Shown here piece by piece: positions 26,482-39,757 of a stretch of 64,000 nucleotides of DNA. The translations under genes and the position numbers were made by a program. Below the pieces are notes generated by a model. It was not told where the DNA came from. It did no database searches and saw nothing but the letters and a program-made list of their open reading frames with translations. How positions within the stretch are numbered: the stretch's first letter is position 1; the number at the start of each line of letters is the position of its first letter. Source of the DNA: Spirodela intermedia (Eukaryota > Streptophyta > Magnoliopsida > Alismatales > Araceae); the NCBI GenBank assembly GCA_902729315.2, contig LR746274.1, positions 3,375,037-3,439,036 of the forward strand, given 5' to 3'.

Positions 26482-28831
26482 ATGGGAGCCATGTCCGTGG
26501 AGGCTCGCACGGGGCGAGAACACCAGCTCTACGAGGACGGGTGCCGGTTGGTGGCGGGGTAGGCCCCTCTTTCCATTTGCCCATCCCCTGATTTTCAGCT
26601 GATGGCTGTAATTCTCCCCATGATAGCCGAGTCGACGTCTGTACGTGGGAAGATCCTCTTCCCAGCCTCTTCGACCACCTATATCCTGCTTCCCCTTCCC
26701 TTCTCTGGAAGAGTAATCAAGCTGAATGGGTCCATGTTTCTAGTTCCTTATTCGTTCGGGGGAACTTATCGTTCGGTGGAGAAATCTTCTCAGGTCGATT
26801 GTCAGCGAAATCCTGCGATGGGTCTCTCCCCGTTGCACTACCCGGCGGCCTCAATCATTATCATTCGTAGGTTTTTATCTTAGGATTTAGACAAACTCAA
26901 ACCTGATAGCCGGTACAGAAAGTGCTGCTGATTCGTGAAATTTCTGAAGTTTGCAGTCAGGATGTGGATTGAATTGTTGACTTTCTCCCTATTAACCATG
27001 ATCTACGATCTGCAAACAGGTGTGTCCCCTACAGGCTCAAAGCAGGGGCGGATCTTTCTCAACTAACAGCGACGAGAGTCGCCAGCGTTGAAGACAATAT
27101 AGAGGTTCTTATGATCTCCTCACCCAATCGCAAGGATCTCGTTTTCCCCAAGGTACTGCCCTCCGGGCAAACCCTCTCCGCCCTCAACGTTTGGTTCCAA
27201 GATTGTATCCTTTGATTGCTCGGAAGAACCCTCTCTCATGGTGAGGATACGACGGGTCTTTTCATGGTCAGGGAGGATGGGAAAAGGACGAAACGAAGCG
27301 CGAAGCTGCATATCGTGAGGCGTTGGAGGAGGCGGGGATCAAAGGAACCATTCATGTAAGCTTTCTTCTCCGAGTTTAAGGCTGTAGCAAGGGGATAGAA
27401 GTCTTAAATTTGCGTCTCGCTCTCGTCTTCTCTTCGGAACAGTTTCTATTTATAGCAGTCAACGAAGAATGGAAAAAGACTCTATTCGTACGCAATTCGG
27501 CATCTCATGGATCCGTATTCTCTGTTCTTCCTCCAGAATTAGTCTTATATGGCAGTGGTGAAATACGACTCGTTCACGCGGCTTGTTCCAGTACTACTGT
27601 CAGACCGGAATTGGAGAACCTCTCTAATGCCCCCCTATTCCCCTTCATCCCCTCTGTCGCATACTCATAGTTTTGGTGATTCTTTAGATTCTTTAGAAGA
27701 CTATGATAGTCTAGATGATAAGCTATTCCAGCACAAATCTCCAGCTCCTGGAATCTAAACTAAACAGGAATTTTCGCCCATTTGTTAGAAAAAACTCATC
27801 TTTCTGTAGACATGGTCAAAATTCTTCTTGGAATTTCCATCACGGTCAACCTAGAGGGAAAAGTTGATTGTTTAGATGCTTTGACGAGCTTTCATTGTAA
27901 GATAGATCTCCAACTCTTTCTTCACGAGGTTCCCTGACCACTGAAGCAACGTCAGACTACCGACAGTTCTGCATCGAAAATGAATGATCTTTTGACTTTT
28001 TTCCCACCGAGACGAGGGGGACCCCACACCTTGTCCGTAAACGTAGTCAGATTGAACCGGAGGGAACCAGCGTTCCTAGTTTCAACAACTGGTGTCAACA
28101 TTAGATATGTCGTCAGCAGTGACGGTGAATTTCCAATTGCGGTAATCTTGGAGTTGATTTCGAGAGTGTAGGTGAGGAAGAGTTAAATGGTCCCACAATG
28201 AATGAGTGTAAGAAAGAGTAAATACCTGGATGATGTGGAACAGAATGACCGGATCCTTCAGTGCCTCCATTTCCGTTCTGCACGTGTTGTTCATACTCCA
28301 TTCCTCAGAGCAGTGGAATCGTGAAGAAGGTGATAACGAAAGACGGCCTACCGTGTCGAATTTACAGGAGAAACTGCTAGGAATCTGGGAGTCGAGGAGC
28401 AAGAGCAGCGAGATCAGCCGGAATCCCTTGGGGACATGCAAATGTCACTTCTTCGCCATGGAGGTGAAAGAGGAGCTCGACTCATGGCCGGAGCAGGCAT
28501 ATCACGAGAGGAGATGGGTAAGTATTGTGGTCACCGGCACGGCTCTCACCCTATCTACTTCTCTCTCCTTTTATCTCACTGCACCGTTCGTCCCTTTCAG
28601 CTGTCTGTGGGGGAGGCTCGGGAGCTCTGCCGGTACCCGTGGATGAGAGAGGCCCTGCAGAGATGTGTAGAGTTTCTGGAGACCCAGACCACGCCTGCAT
28701 CCGAACTGTCCTCCTGCGCTAAGAAGCCGAAATTCATGGAGAACATCCTCAGCACTGGCGCAAAGCCGTCGCCCCCGAACTGCATGGACAACGTCCTTAG
28801 CAATGGCACCGTCTTGTGTAGCTCCTCTTAA
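26482..28831 (+). CDS. Nudix hydrolase (diphosphoinositol polyphosphate phosphohydrolase-like)
   Basis: Exons are 26482-26558, 27020-27152, 27272-27355, 28368-28517 and 28601-28831, giving 224 residues in continuous phase with GT-AG introns. The complete Nudix box GX5EX7REUXEEXGU is read at residues 71-93 and is encoded mostly by exon 3. Its Glu residues bind the metal for pyrophosphate hydrolysis. The preceding CVPYRLK and LVFPK motifs and the later CHFFAMEV, WPEQAYHERRW and ALQRCVEFLE motifs match the plant NUDT12/13/16/17/18/4/21 group. Members of that group hydrolyse diphosphoinositol polyphosphates or dinucleoside polyphosphates; the substrate here is inferred. The C-terminal tail holds two similar short motifs, FMENILSTG and CMDNVLSNG. 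A second in-frame ATG is at 26491. Confidence 0.9.
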
Positions 28832-28874
28832 ACATCTGAGACGAGAATTAATCGAAGGATCCCGTGTACATGAA

Positions 28875-28900
28875 CTCTCTCTCTCTCTCTCTCTCTCTCT
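28875..28900. repeat. CT microsatellite in the Nudix 3' flank
   Basis: CT dinucleotides run 43-69 bases after the Nudix stop codon, so they probably lie in its 3' untranslated region. Confidence 0.9.
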
Positions 28901-30134
28901 GATGAGAACCGAAGAAACGGCAGAGAAGATCATTTAAAGATGTTGCCCTTCATCACTTCATGACGGGGAGGTTGTGAGGATTATTAATCATCACTCTACA
29001 AGGAGAGACTGTGAGTTCATATCATTCTGTAAGGAGAAGTCGTGAGGGTCATTGTCCATCTACATCCACCACCATCGCCAATCGCTTGCCGTCCTTCAGC
29101 CACCATCAGCTGCCGCCGTCGTCCGCCGTCCGCAAACCACCTACCGTCGTCCTCTGCCCATCGCTCGCCGTCCATCGCCTGCCGTCCATCATCGGCCTTC
29201 CACTGTCCGTCACCCTCAATCCGTCATCTGCCTTTCTTTGCTTCCTCTGCCACCATCGGCTGCTGTCGTGATCTAATGCCCGCCAACGACACCTAGGGCT
29301 CAATTTATGTCTTCGCCGCCATCTCTAGCCAGTGCCACCATCAGCAGCCCTACCGCCACGATTCATAGCCACTAGACCGCCACCGCATCATTACCGTTGT
29401 TCCACTGCCAGAACCGTCGACCGCCACCCATCTGCCCCGTCGTTCTACCCCTCTGCCCATTCCGCCGCCGCCTACTCCGCCCGTTTCAGGTTAAATCCCC
29501 ACCGGTTCGTGAACCAGCGAAGCGTCATATCTAGATTGGCTTGAATTGTCTAGATTCGAACCAGACAATCTCTACGAGAATCAAAGCAAACCCACCAGTC
29601 AACAAGCATAAATCTCGAACCGCCAATCAACCCATCGCTTGTCAGTCAGCAGTCAACAGTCAATTATCAGCACTTAGTCAACAGTCAACCTTTGACCAAT
29701 AATTACCATTTAGTCGACGTTCAACTCTCGGTCAATGGTCAAATCATGGGTAACTATCAACAATTGAGAGTCCAAATTCTATGTGTGATCCGTCGAATAG
29801 TCGCTCATTTAGGTGAGAAAATTGTCTCTAGAACCCTATTTTTTTTCTGGTTTGAGCAATTTGATCATTTCGTGTGTTGTCCTACAATTACCGTAGAGTG
29901 ATCTGTAAATAGATCTATTTATTGGCATAACTGGTGGAGAGTCTGTGAGAATCCCATGATATCCAGCTAGCTGATATATTGTGAGTGGAGAACCCTTATC
30001 CCTGATGGTTTCTTAACCGCGTCGATTCAATTCATTTCACTTCTTGCAGGATAGCCACTCGGATTTGTTTTACTCAACTGGTTAGATTCATTGATCTAAT
30101 AAAATAGTTATTCTTGGTTGTTTTTCTAGGGTTT

Positions 30135-30253
<119 letters not shown>

Positions 30254-32459
30254 TCTCGCTCACTCAAGCTTGCTCGCTAGCTCATTTGTATGAGATCGAC
30301 AGGTACTCAGCGGCCTGGTACGTATGAAAACTGAGGTGTCTGCTAACCGAAGTTCTTCACAGGAAAAGTGTTCGATCTCCTAGGAATGGGGACCTTGTTT
30401 CTCATGGCAACCCGACAGGATCCTCCAATCGCAGCCTCTGTGATGATTATCCTTAAACTTACGCTGGAAGAAGTGATGCTTACATATTGACTAACTCTTT
30501 TTTGGTGAAAACCTCAGCCCAGAGTTTGAACATTTTATACAGTGGGAGTTTCATGCATTCTGGTGTATTTACTATGACTAATTTTGGTATTTTTAAATAT
30601 GTATCCTTATTATATAAATGCCCCTAGATTATTGAAGAAAAAATATTCTAAAAAGAAAATAAATGAACTAGAATAAGAAATAATAAAACATTTTTTGAAT
30701 TTTGAGAGAGAATCCGATAATTAAAATATATCATTTTCATGAAATAATTATTCTCCCACAACCTCTAACTTTTTTGGACTCATTTTGGTAATACATGCAG
30801 ACCAAATTGGACATTTTCAATTTGAATAATATTGGGAGCCACTTGAATTAGACTTATGGGTCCGTGTTAGATGAATGAAAAAGAGATGAAGAAGAATATG
30901 GGATGGTTTCCTATGATCTTGCTAGAAAATTACGCCAATGATCCCTAATTTAACATAAGGAACCACTCTTTTGACAAGTCATTCCATAGAAAATCTCTCT
31001 TACATAAACATAAATACGTTTTGAGTTCCACAGTTTATTCTGATATACCTATGCGGCTCCATCAAATTGAATGATTTAGAACAAGCATAATGGCCAAGAA
31101 TTATGTTCCAGAAATCAGATTAGTTAATATCACAGGCTAATGACATTGTATAATCCTTATTATAACTGATTCATATTATGTGTTTTCAGGCTTTTACCTT
31201 TCAGTAACATACATTCACTTCCAATTTTCTGTAAAGGGAGTGGGAAATTTTATCAAGAAAATTTAAACATCTCAAGGAGGTGCCCCATGGTAAGTCTTGG
31301 TCCAAGTGTAGACATTGAACAAACCTGATCAATATCTCAATTTTCAAACCTAAGAAATCGTAAGCTTCATGTTTCTTTCTTTGATATTGATCAGGCTCTT
31401 TGACTTGAATTTCCATGAGACTGTGAATTATATGCAAAGAATATGGATCAGGAGTCTTAATGTGGCATAATAAACTAGTATATATTTCAGGAGTGTAAAA
31501 TCTAAATAGGTCAACCACATAAAAAACATGATGAGGTGCACTATAAACTTTTGCATTAACATGATGATATGAAAATACCACTTTTTTTATTTTACTAGTG
31601 AAATTTGAGAATTAAATTATTTAACGTTTCTTAGTAGAGGTAAATTGTGTCTGCATTATTTCATGTGTTTAGATGTATGTAAGATGAATTAATGATAAAA
31701 TATGTATAATTAAGGAAACATATTTGATAATTGGGCTAAATGATTCCAAAAATTAGGGTTAAATATTGGCATTTCTTCTAAAGTCTGAGATCCGTAAATA
31801 AAGTGCAGCTAGTTGTGGTCTTAGTTACTGAATTCAACAAAATCATTACAGGCGTCAGTGACATTTCTCTGGTGCAATTCGTATGAGACCAATTAATATT
31901 CAGGTGATGCTTCTTGGTTGCAGTAGCGAAATTTGTACACATATCATGAATCATTATGAACCATTTCCAAAAATGTGTATGTAGGGTTAGATCTATGTCA
32001 TGTTCAATTGACATCCTAAAAGACTAACAGTTATTTATGACTGAGAATGGATAAATCTGCCTTTATTGGCAATACAGCATCATTTCGTATCTTAAGAATA
32101 ACATCTCCCAAGATTAATGCGAAGTAGAACGCAAATGACTATTACGTAAAACTGGATGAATTTAAGGATAGATCGGTTGCCTCTAGGATCACATCCGTCA
32201 TGATATTGCCTAAACTTTATTTATGGCGCCATAGAAGCGGAGGGACGAGTCTGTTATGGAGGACAATGAGGTTGAATGAGCTGTTGGGTTTGATGAGTGG
32301 CTAAGCACCGAAGGAGGAAGAGGAGGGGGGGGAGGGGGAGGGTTTTCTTTCTCATGGAGGTCCTAATTGTCTATCTCCGTAGTTATGTTCCTTTCTAATT
32401 CTTTTTTCTCCCTCCTTTTTATGGTTGCAATGCTCGCGTACTGTTTAATAATGTAAGTT

Positions 32460-32462
<3 letters not shown>

Positions 32463-32526
<64 letters not shown>
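32463..32526. repeat. CT microsatellite, about 32 units
   Basis: Uninterrupted CT dinucleotides in intergenic DNA. Confidence 0.97.
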
Positions 32527-32529
<3 letters not shown>

Positions 32530-34436
32530 ATACATACCTAATCAGATATGTGCGTATCCATATCTGAAACTCTTATCTACACACACATCTCTTCGTTACT
32601 TCACGTTAGGATTAAATATAAATAGGAATTATGATGACGTATTACTCATTGTCCAGTGAAGCATAACATTTAGACAGGTAGACAGATATACATATATGTG
32701 TGCATGTCCGTTTGCCTGTGGGATAGAGAGAGAGACAGAGATCATCCAGACGGACACAAGATATCCTCATGCTTGGAGCTCGGGCAGACTTCACAGTCCT
32801 GTCTTCCAGAAGGATCGGGAAAAAGAATGATTAGGGTTATTCAAGCTTGATGTTTGGATGTCTTCCTTCCGTTTGAGATGAGAAGAATAGTTGATGAAGG
32901 ATGATGAAATTAAGTAACCTAAATTATACAGTCATATATTATTTATGGAACAAGGCAAATAATTATTCGAATAACTAAGAAGTTATTTGAGAAACCCATT
33001 ATTCAATCAACGGTGGAGTAATCTTAAACTACTTTACTTGTCAGATACAGAAGTCATTTATTAAGTTAATAACTATTTGTAACCTTCTCTATAAACCAAT
33101 CCACCCACCTTCTCAGCTCTTATTTGATTTCAGCTGATAATGAAAATGCCTTTTATAGTTCTCTTGTCCCCGCATAAACAAAAACTCGGAGAAGCAACAA
33201 CGTAGAGAGAGAAGAGCTGTTGTTCACCAAGCTGAGAGGTTAGTACAACAGAACAAATTTTAAAAACTTTCTTTTCATCCACTCTAGTGACATCACACCA
33301 TAGTCCGGGTGTTGCACCCACTAGCTTAGTTGTATGTAACAAGGAAATATTCCCTACATTCGTTAATCATCCCCACCACATGCAAGCCAACATGATAGAC
33401 GTATTGAGGAACAAGTGATAAACAGGTGGCTTGAATCTGATGCACATGGGAGGAGCGATGATTATATCCATAAATTATATTAGGCTTCATTCATTCTGAT
33501 GAGAAACCCAGTTAAGAACCCATTTCTTTGGATCCCACCACCTTCAGATAGTCAATTATAGACAGTTTAGTAATATAAGCTTCAAGTCAAAACATGTAAG
33601 TATCATATAGAGCTGCTTCAAGATCCCATCGCCATGACATCATTCATTGGGAGGGGGAGGGGGAGAGAGAGAGAGAGAGAGAGTTCTAGAATAGGAGGTC
33701 GTGTGTTCCACTCATGCTTCACTGCCTATTGATTGGCATTGGAAATCAGATCATGCTATCCATATCATCATGATGATAAACGACCCACCATTACAACTAA
33801 TAGTGCGCGTTCTTCAGTTGAATCCACAAACGATCTAGATAGAACCGTATATTAAACAATGTCTTGTGTGGACAATACATGGAGGAATGACACTTCCGTC
33901 ATATGCCTACAGATCTAGTGACTGTTGACAGGAGGGTCAAGATTTGATTTTTATTTTTGAGCTTTAGAGATCAGCATGAGATCTACCAACCAGTACCTGA
34001 CACCAGCTGCCCCACTTGACAAGACATAGGACATATACTGACGCCTTCGGTGAATTAAATATCGGTCCAAAGCATAGTGGTATTTATAAAGAACGAAGGT
34101 ACATGAATTGCTAAACTGTGGAGAAGCCACATGCCAATGATTTCGGGGGGGGGGGAAGTTGTGGTTTGTCGGGTCTGTAGTCCTGCAGCTTGGTTCCATG
34201 TGAGACCCATAATTGAACCCCAACGTCGATTCAAGGCATAAAAAATAGGATTCTATTGGCCGCCGGGATTGGCATCTTCGGTTGAGATTCAAATTAGAAT
34301 CTATATGTGAATAAACGGAGATGACCCTCGTTCAGTTTCTAGACTAGGGACTATCGTCGGAGCTCATGGAGAATTAGATGGGTATTCTTAATTACATTAG
34401 ACGTAATTGACAGTGTTGCACCCTTTCCAACGGCCT

Positions 34437-34443
34437 TATATAG
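34437..34443 (+). promoter_or_regulatory. TATA box of the ERF gene
   Basis: TATATAG lies 119 bases before the ERF start codon. Transcription would begin near 34468, which puts the CT microsatellite at 34496-34546 inside the 5' leader. Confidence 0.6.
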
Positions 34444-34494
34444 ACCCCTCCAACTCTTCTTAGGCCTACGAGACAACAGTTCTACCTTCGTTAG

Positions 34495-34495
<1 letters not shown>

Positions 34496-34546
<51 letters not shown>
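34496..34546. repeat. CT microsatellite in the ERF 5' leader
   Basis: About 25 CT units end 15 bases before the ERF start codon. CT/GA tracts can be bound by BPC-type GAGA factors in plants. A regulatory role is inference. Confidence 0.95.
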
Positions 34547-34552
<6 letters not shown>

Positions 34553-34561
34553 TTTAGTCCT

Positions 34562-35266
34562 ATGGAGTCGAACTATTGGTCATTTGCTTCTGCCTCTTCT
34601 TCTTCTCGGGCGGCGCAGGAGAAGAGGACGAAGAGAAGACCAAAGAAATCAAACACCGGACCAGCAGAGGCCCGCACCGGATGTGGAGCGAGATTCCTCG
34701 GCGTGAGGAGACGGCCGTGGGGGAGGTACTCTGCGGAAATACGGGACCCCACCACGAAGGAGCGTCACTGGCTCGGGACATTCGACACGGCCGAAGAAGC
34801 TGCCGTCGCCTACGACCGCGCCGCCCGGTCCCTCCGTGGAGCCCGCGCCCGGACCAACTTTCCTTCCTCCGACGCCCCACCAGGCTCCTCTGTCATAACC
34901 TTCCTCCCCGAGGAGGAAAACGAGAGCAACAACTCCACCTACCCTCTCAACTACAGTACCTGTAATGACCACCAAGGCACGCCCCAGGAACCAAACTTCT
35001 TCCCTGTCACGGCGGTAGGATCCTTCTCTGAGCTCCTGTGGCTCCCAGACCGGATAGGCGGCCTGCAGCAGAGCTCATGGTGTTATCCGGGGGAGTTCAC
35101 CAGCGCCGATAGCAGCAGCTCCTCAGCGATCGACAGCGGCGGTAGTCTACCTTTTAACGGACCCTACCTGCACACCCCCATGTTCAGCAGCGTGTCCCCA
35201 CCTTTCGAAGCCACATACCCCGCCGCCGCCTTGCCGGAGCTGGGGTTCCCCTCGTGCTTCCTCTAA
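34562..35266 (+). CDS. AP2/ERF transcription factor, ESR/DRN-like (group VIII-b)
   Basis: An intronless gene of 234 residues with a single AP2 domain at about residues 43-100. The domain begins [20 protein letters not shown], carries the Ala and Asp typical of the ERF subfamily and the WLG motif (70-72), and ends RARTNF. The following SDAPPGSSV block resembles the ESR1/DRN/LEP/PUCHI group, whose members control shoot meristem and branch formation. The exact orthologue is not certain. A basic stretch (KRTKRRPKK, residues 21-29) could be a nuclear localisation signal. The C-terminal half is Ser/Pro/Gly-rich and ends GFPSCFL. A TATA box at 34437 and a CT tract in the leader precede it. REV7 lies downstream in convergent orientation. 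Confidence 0.93.
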   Translation: MESNYWSFASASSSSRAAQEKRTKRRPKKSNTGPAEARTGCGARFLGVRRRPWGRYSAEIRDPTTKERHWLGTFDTAEEAAVAYDRAARSLRGARARTNFPSSDAPPGSSVITFLPEEENESNNSTYPLNYSTCNDHQGTPQEPNFFPVTAVGSFSELLWLPDRIGGLQQSSWCYPGEFTSADSSSSSAIDSGGSLPFNGPYLHTPMFSSVSPPFEATYPAAALPELGFPSCFL

Positions 35267-36117
35267 GGGGGTTGTTCATGGTGCCGCTTGCTGGCTCCTG
35301 TTTGTTCTTTCCCCATGGTGGGATCCTTCGAGCTTCCCAGAAAGAGAGAAGAGATAATTTTTATCCGTTTCTAATCCAAACCAAGAGTTCATCTTTTTTC
35401 TCCCGTCTACCTTATTTTTCTTCCATCCATGGGTTCTTCCTGGTCTATCTGACAAGCGATGGGCTTAAAATAAAACCCGAAGCCCACACACCTCTCAATC
35501 TTAGCTGGACACTCTCAGTCTGATAGGAAGTAAAGAACTTCTATCTTGATCCGTTAATTCATCCGCATCCTGAATAATCAATGAATTTCATCTTTCGAAA
35601 GATGAAGATTACGAGCCATAAATAAGATTAAAGTTTTATCTTATTGGGCTGTTACGTCATTTTTATCTGATTAAGAATATATTGATGCATAGAATATTTT
35701 ACAAATGTAACCCTAGACAAGAACTATCACTCCCACGCAATTTATTTCCTCTAGATGGCCTTTATTCGCAAATTCTTCGAGCAGCTGGTTCTTCAGAACC
35801 CCCAATAATGGGAGCCAACCACAGAAATACTTTTTAAATGATACCAAAGTCATAATGCCACCGCTTAGGAGAAAAACATCTCCTAGCGACTCCATGCTAG
35901 GGAAACATCAGGCCGACGATATCTCTCAAACAGTAAACAATTAATCGATGGTATGCCCAGGTTTCATATTCTGATATCTGAAACCATTTGGCCGAAAAAT
36001 CTATGTACAGCGCGTTCCATTCTTCATTGCTTCACATCTACATGCCCAGAAAGGGAAAAGATTCAATACCCTATGAAGAAATCCAACGGTATCTGAGAAA
36101 ATCTGGGCATCATCCCC
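35267..36117. other. Spacer between convergent ERF and REV7 genes
   Basis: It contains the two 3' untranslated regions. No additional gene or repeat is visible. Confidence 0.6.
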
Positions 36118-37992
36118 TTATGATGCCTCTGGAGCGGTATGATCCTTTGGTTCGCTGGGGTCGGGGTGCTCCAAATATAGCTGCAGCTTCAAAGGGTTGC
36201 TGCTCATTGACTTTATTGGGGTGATGAGAGGAGGATGCTGCCACAGTTTTGTGTCGGTTGGAATCCAAAGCCGCTGCTCTTGATTGATACCGTCGGGAAG
36301 AGCACGAAAATAAGCGGTGATTTCCCAATCACAACCTGTTTGATTAGAAAATTTTGAAGACGGTCAAAAGATTCTTCCAAAGTAAATGACTTTTTTTTTT
36401 TAACAGACACCATACAAATGAGAGAGAGTACTTAAATACCTGCCGGAAGGGGCTTCGTGAGGGTTTCGGACACTGACAACTTGATCAAGAAAGCTCTCAG
36501 GGCGAACTCCAGATCTCTTTCTTCCACCTTTGACCCGTACGACTGGTTGACGGCAAGTCTAAACATGAACTTCTCCATCGGGACCAGCTCTGCATTGTAG
36601 AAGACGACGGCTACCCTGTCCACCACGCCCTGTTGAGCAAAGATCCAGATAAGCAATGCCCCAATTTCTATGCAAGGTACTTACACATAGGGCTAACAAC
36701 CTTTGGAGCAGAATGAAGCCCCATCCAGCATACTTTCCAACTCCTGGGCTCATTTTCTTGAGCAGCACGATCCATTCAAACAAGCCCATTTACAAACCTC
36801 AATCTTCCCACAAGGAAAGTAGCCAGACTGGGTATGCTGGAACCTGTTCTTAGACGAGATTCAATGACTAGGGTTGTGATGAAAATTGGCTATAGGGAAG
36901 AAAATGAAGGGCAGTTCAGAGGTGCAGTCGTTTGCAGAGTGTCTCTAAGTTCGGATACCAGGGTTAGCTGCTGATCGTGTTGGCTCTCCAAATTAGGCAC
37001 TGGGAAGGAAGGAGTGCTGTTTCTACAAATACCTTCGCTCTGCATCATCCTCTCCCAGGGATTGCAAAACGAGAATCAGCTTTCTCTACCAAACATATCT
37101 CAAGGTTCAAGCCGAAACAGTGGACACGCCGGACAATGGCCATGCGCGAATCTCGAAAGCATCAAATTAGTATTTTTCTAGGTGAGGCTGAAGCCTCGTC
37201 GAACTATGTTTGATAAGATATACCTGAATCATACCCATACACCCTTCATGTAATCTCCGGAAAAGCATCACAAAGTCTTCGACGTGAAGCATGTAATGCT
37301 CAGGTTTAGAGAATTAAAGTATAGCTTTACCGATTAAATGACGTCTCCAGCGTATGGAAAATGTGGGAAATAACTCTGGAAATTTGAACCACGTCGAATT
37401 TATTTCCCTAGTATAAATGAGCACGATCGATTGAGCTTGAACAATGACGAATGCTATGTTTGTGAAGAGAAGGTAGGAAATTGTCGAGTGAAGTTTTTTC
37501 CCCTTTCGTCTATAAGAGATTCATATGGGTGAAAGGCTAATGGGCATCCGCGGGGACGCTGGATCCTACCTTCTGGATGAACGGGAGGAGACCGGAGACG
37601 GCAGAGTGGATGTAACCGCTGAGCTGCGGGTGGCAAGCCCAGTGCACCACCATATTCATGTATCTCCTCCTCTGGAAGGCCCCTGAGAACGGTTGGGGAA
37701 AACCCAAGAAGGAAAAGGACCTCTTCCATCATCTGATGAACGGAAGACCGAGAGAGAGAGAGAGATGGGAGGGGATGGAGAAGTAGTACCGCGGGGATAG
37801 ACGCCTTTGAGAAAGACGATAGAGGTCACAGCGACTTCCATGAACTCCACCAAAACCCTCGCCGATTCCTCTTTGCACCCAATCAAACCACAAGAAAACC
37901 CAGGTTTAGTCGAGAGGATTGACGACGGTCAAGCCGATAGAGTGGCGTGCCCCAGTTGGTCGCATACCTTGTGGGGACATGTACTTCTCCAT
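36118..37992 (-). CDS. REV7: REV7/MAD2B HORMA-domain protein (MAD2L2 homologue)
   Basis: On the minus strand the exons are 37992-37968, 37870-37790, 37682-37570, 36629-36440 and 36335-36118, giving 208 residues in continuous phase with GT-AG introns. The conserved blocks are ARVLVEFMEVAVTSIVFLKG, RRRYMNMVVHWACHPQL, VNQSYGSKVEERDLEFAL, AFLIKLSVSE and LWIPTDTKLWQHPPLITPIK. They match plant REV7 along its whole length, including the C-terminal safety-belt region. REV7 is the HORMA-domain subunit of DNA polymerase zeta and acts in translesion synthesis; in other eukaryotes it also works in repair choice. The first exon is only 25 bases. The start is the ATG giving MEKYMSPQ, in line with family N-termini. 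Confidence 0.92.
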
Positions 37993-39757
37993 CGCGAAGC
38001 CGCCGGCCTCAGATTCCTCCCCTCTCTCTTCCCTCTTCTCCGCTCTCCTCCCTCTCCGGCAGAGGGGACGGGCTGCGGGAGCCCAGGCGGATCCTTGAGA
38101 CCTTGTCAGCGTCTGGCGCAGGCCGTAGCAGCTGGGCTTCAGAGACTAAGAAAAAGGGGTTTCGTGAGCTACTCACAAAATTATATAACATCAAAGAGGG
38201 GCCCGGAAAATAGCTCCTCGTACATTATTCCTAGGAAATACATCTCACAAAGGAACTTCGATCGCGCAAGAAGAGGCAATGGTCATTTGTTTGCCTGTTC
38301 GTGCCCTAGTTCGTTCTCAACCCAAAGACAAGCAAGCAATAACATTGTCTGATGTGAAGAAAGAGCAAAATCATAGGTAAAACCCCTGCGATATGAAGTA
38401 ATAAAAGGTAAAAATCAAAGAGTAATTGTTCTAAAAACGACAGAAGTCGATAGTAAATGCCTTGTTACTACCCTTCATGTTGAATCAGTCACAATTGAGA
38501 CTCTCCTGATTTTCGATAAAGATAACTATGTGATTTTAGACAATTGAAAGAATCCAACTAGTAGTATGACATCCTTTTTTTTCCCATTTATAGAAAAATA
38601 ATATCCTAAATCGAATGTCAAGGATTGTTTTTATTTCTTGATTTCGATTTTACAACCTTGATACATTCAAGTAGAAAATCAAGGTTCGTTTCAGTCTCAC
38701 ATTATAATTGAGAGGAACATCTATGTAAATAATTCATATATACTAAGGTATGCACGTTCCCTTTTCCTAAAACTTGAGTCTACACTTAGATATTTGCGAG
38801 TTGACTTGTACTGCTTGAAATAAAAAAATAATCAAGTTTTTAATGAATATTGTTAAAATTATTCTCAACCAATTTTTCATAAAAACTATCATCACCAGAA
38901 TTAACGAAAGTATTTGTAAGTAGAATTGTCCATAATTGAGTTTGAAATTGATGCAATAAAAGGGAGCCTACAGTCACAACCATCCCCGCCATTAATAGCA
39001 GCATTTTATTTAGGATCATGCAAGGTGATTGAATTGGTCAAATCAGGTGCTCTACTAAGATGATCTCTATTAGGGCCAAGAACCTAAAAGACAACCTATG
39101 GATAGACTTTATACACATCTATGTATATATACAGATATTTCTAAACTTATTTCATGTCAAAGCATAAGAAGTATTTTATGGTAAGATTCTAAATTCATTG
39201 TCAAGATGGGTCTTGCTCACATTCATCAAGAAATCTAGAGGGAGATAGAATGGACTTTTTGAGTAGGTTCTTGCCCCTACAAATCCATACCTATAGTTGA
39301 CTTTTGGGTTAATTGGGTCCTGATGTTAAGACAAGAGATTAGGAGAGTAAAATAGTCCATTTGTATCATCGTAATTTTATTATTTTTATGTTTTCATGGT
39401 GATATTATGTTAAAGAATTTATTTGGGATTTGACCAAAATTTTCCTTGGGCCCGGGAAAAAACCCTCAACAAAGTATTTATTTTGAATTCAACAGAAAAA
39501 ATTCCTTGGGCCCCGGAACATACATATGTACGTGTGTATTTATGCATCTATGCATGTACGTACGTATGTATATATATTAAAATATATATATCAAGTATTT
39601 CAACAACATCATTAATTTAAGATTGACCTAATTTGAGCCAATTGGTTATTAACAAAAATACAGTGCTAATAAGTTTCGCGTTGAACGGCCCATTAAGACT
39701 ACCGGCTCCGGGTCCACGTCCTGAGGAGAGCCGAGGACGTTATGAACGTGAAGGGCC
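37993..39757. other. Divergent spacer between REV7 and the DYW PPR gene
   Basis: The first 200 bases are GC-rich and probably contain the REV7 promoter and leader. From 38.4 to 39.6 kb the DNA is AT-rich without ORFs. The final 150 bases are GC-rich and lead into the PPR gene. An out-of-frame ATG at 39742 lies 16 bases before the PPR start codon. Confidence 0.6.

Noticed and set aside
31201-31581. 126-codon minus-strand frame in AT-rich DNA
   Set aside because: It begins with GTG, shows no recognisable domain and has no promoter or neighbouring exons.
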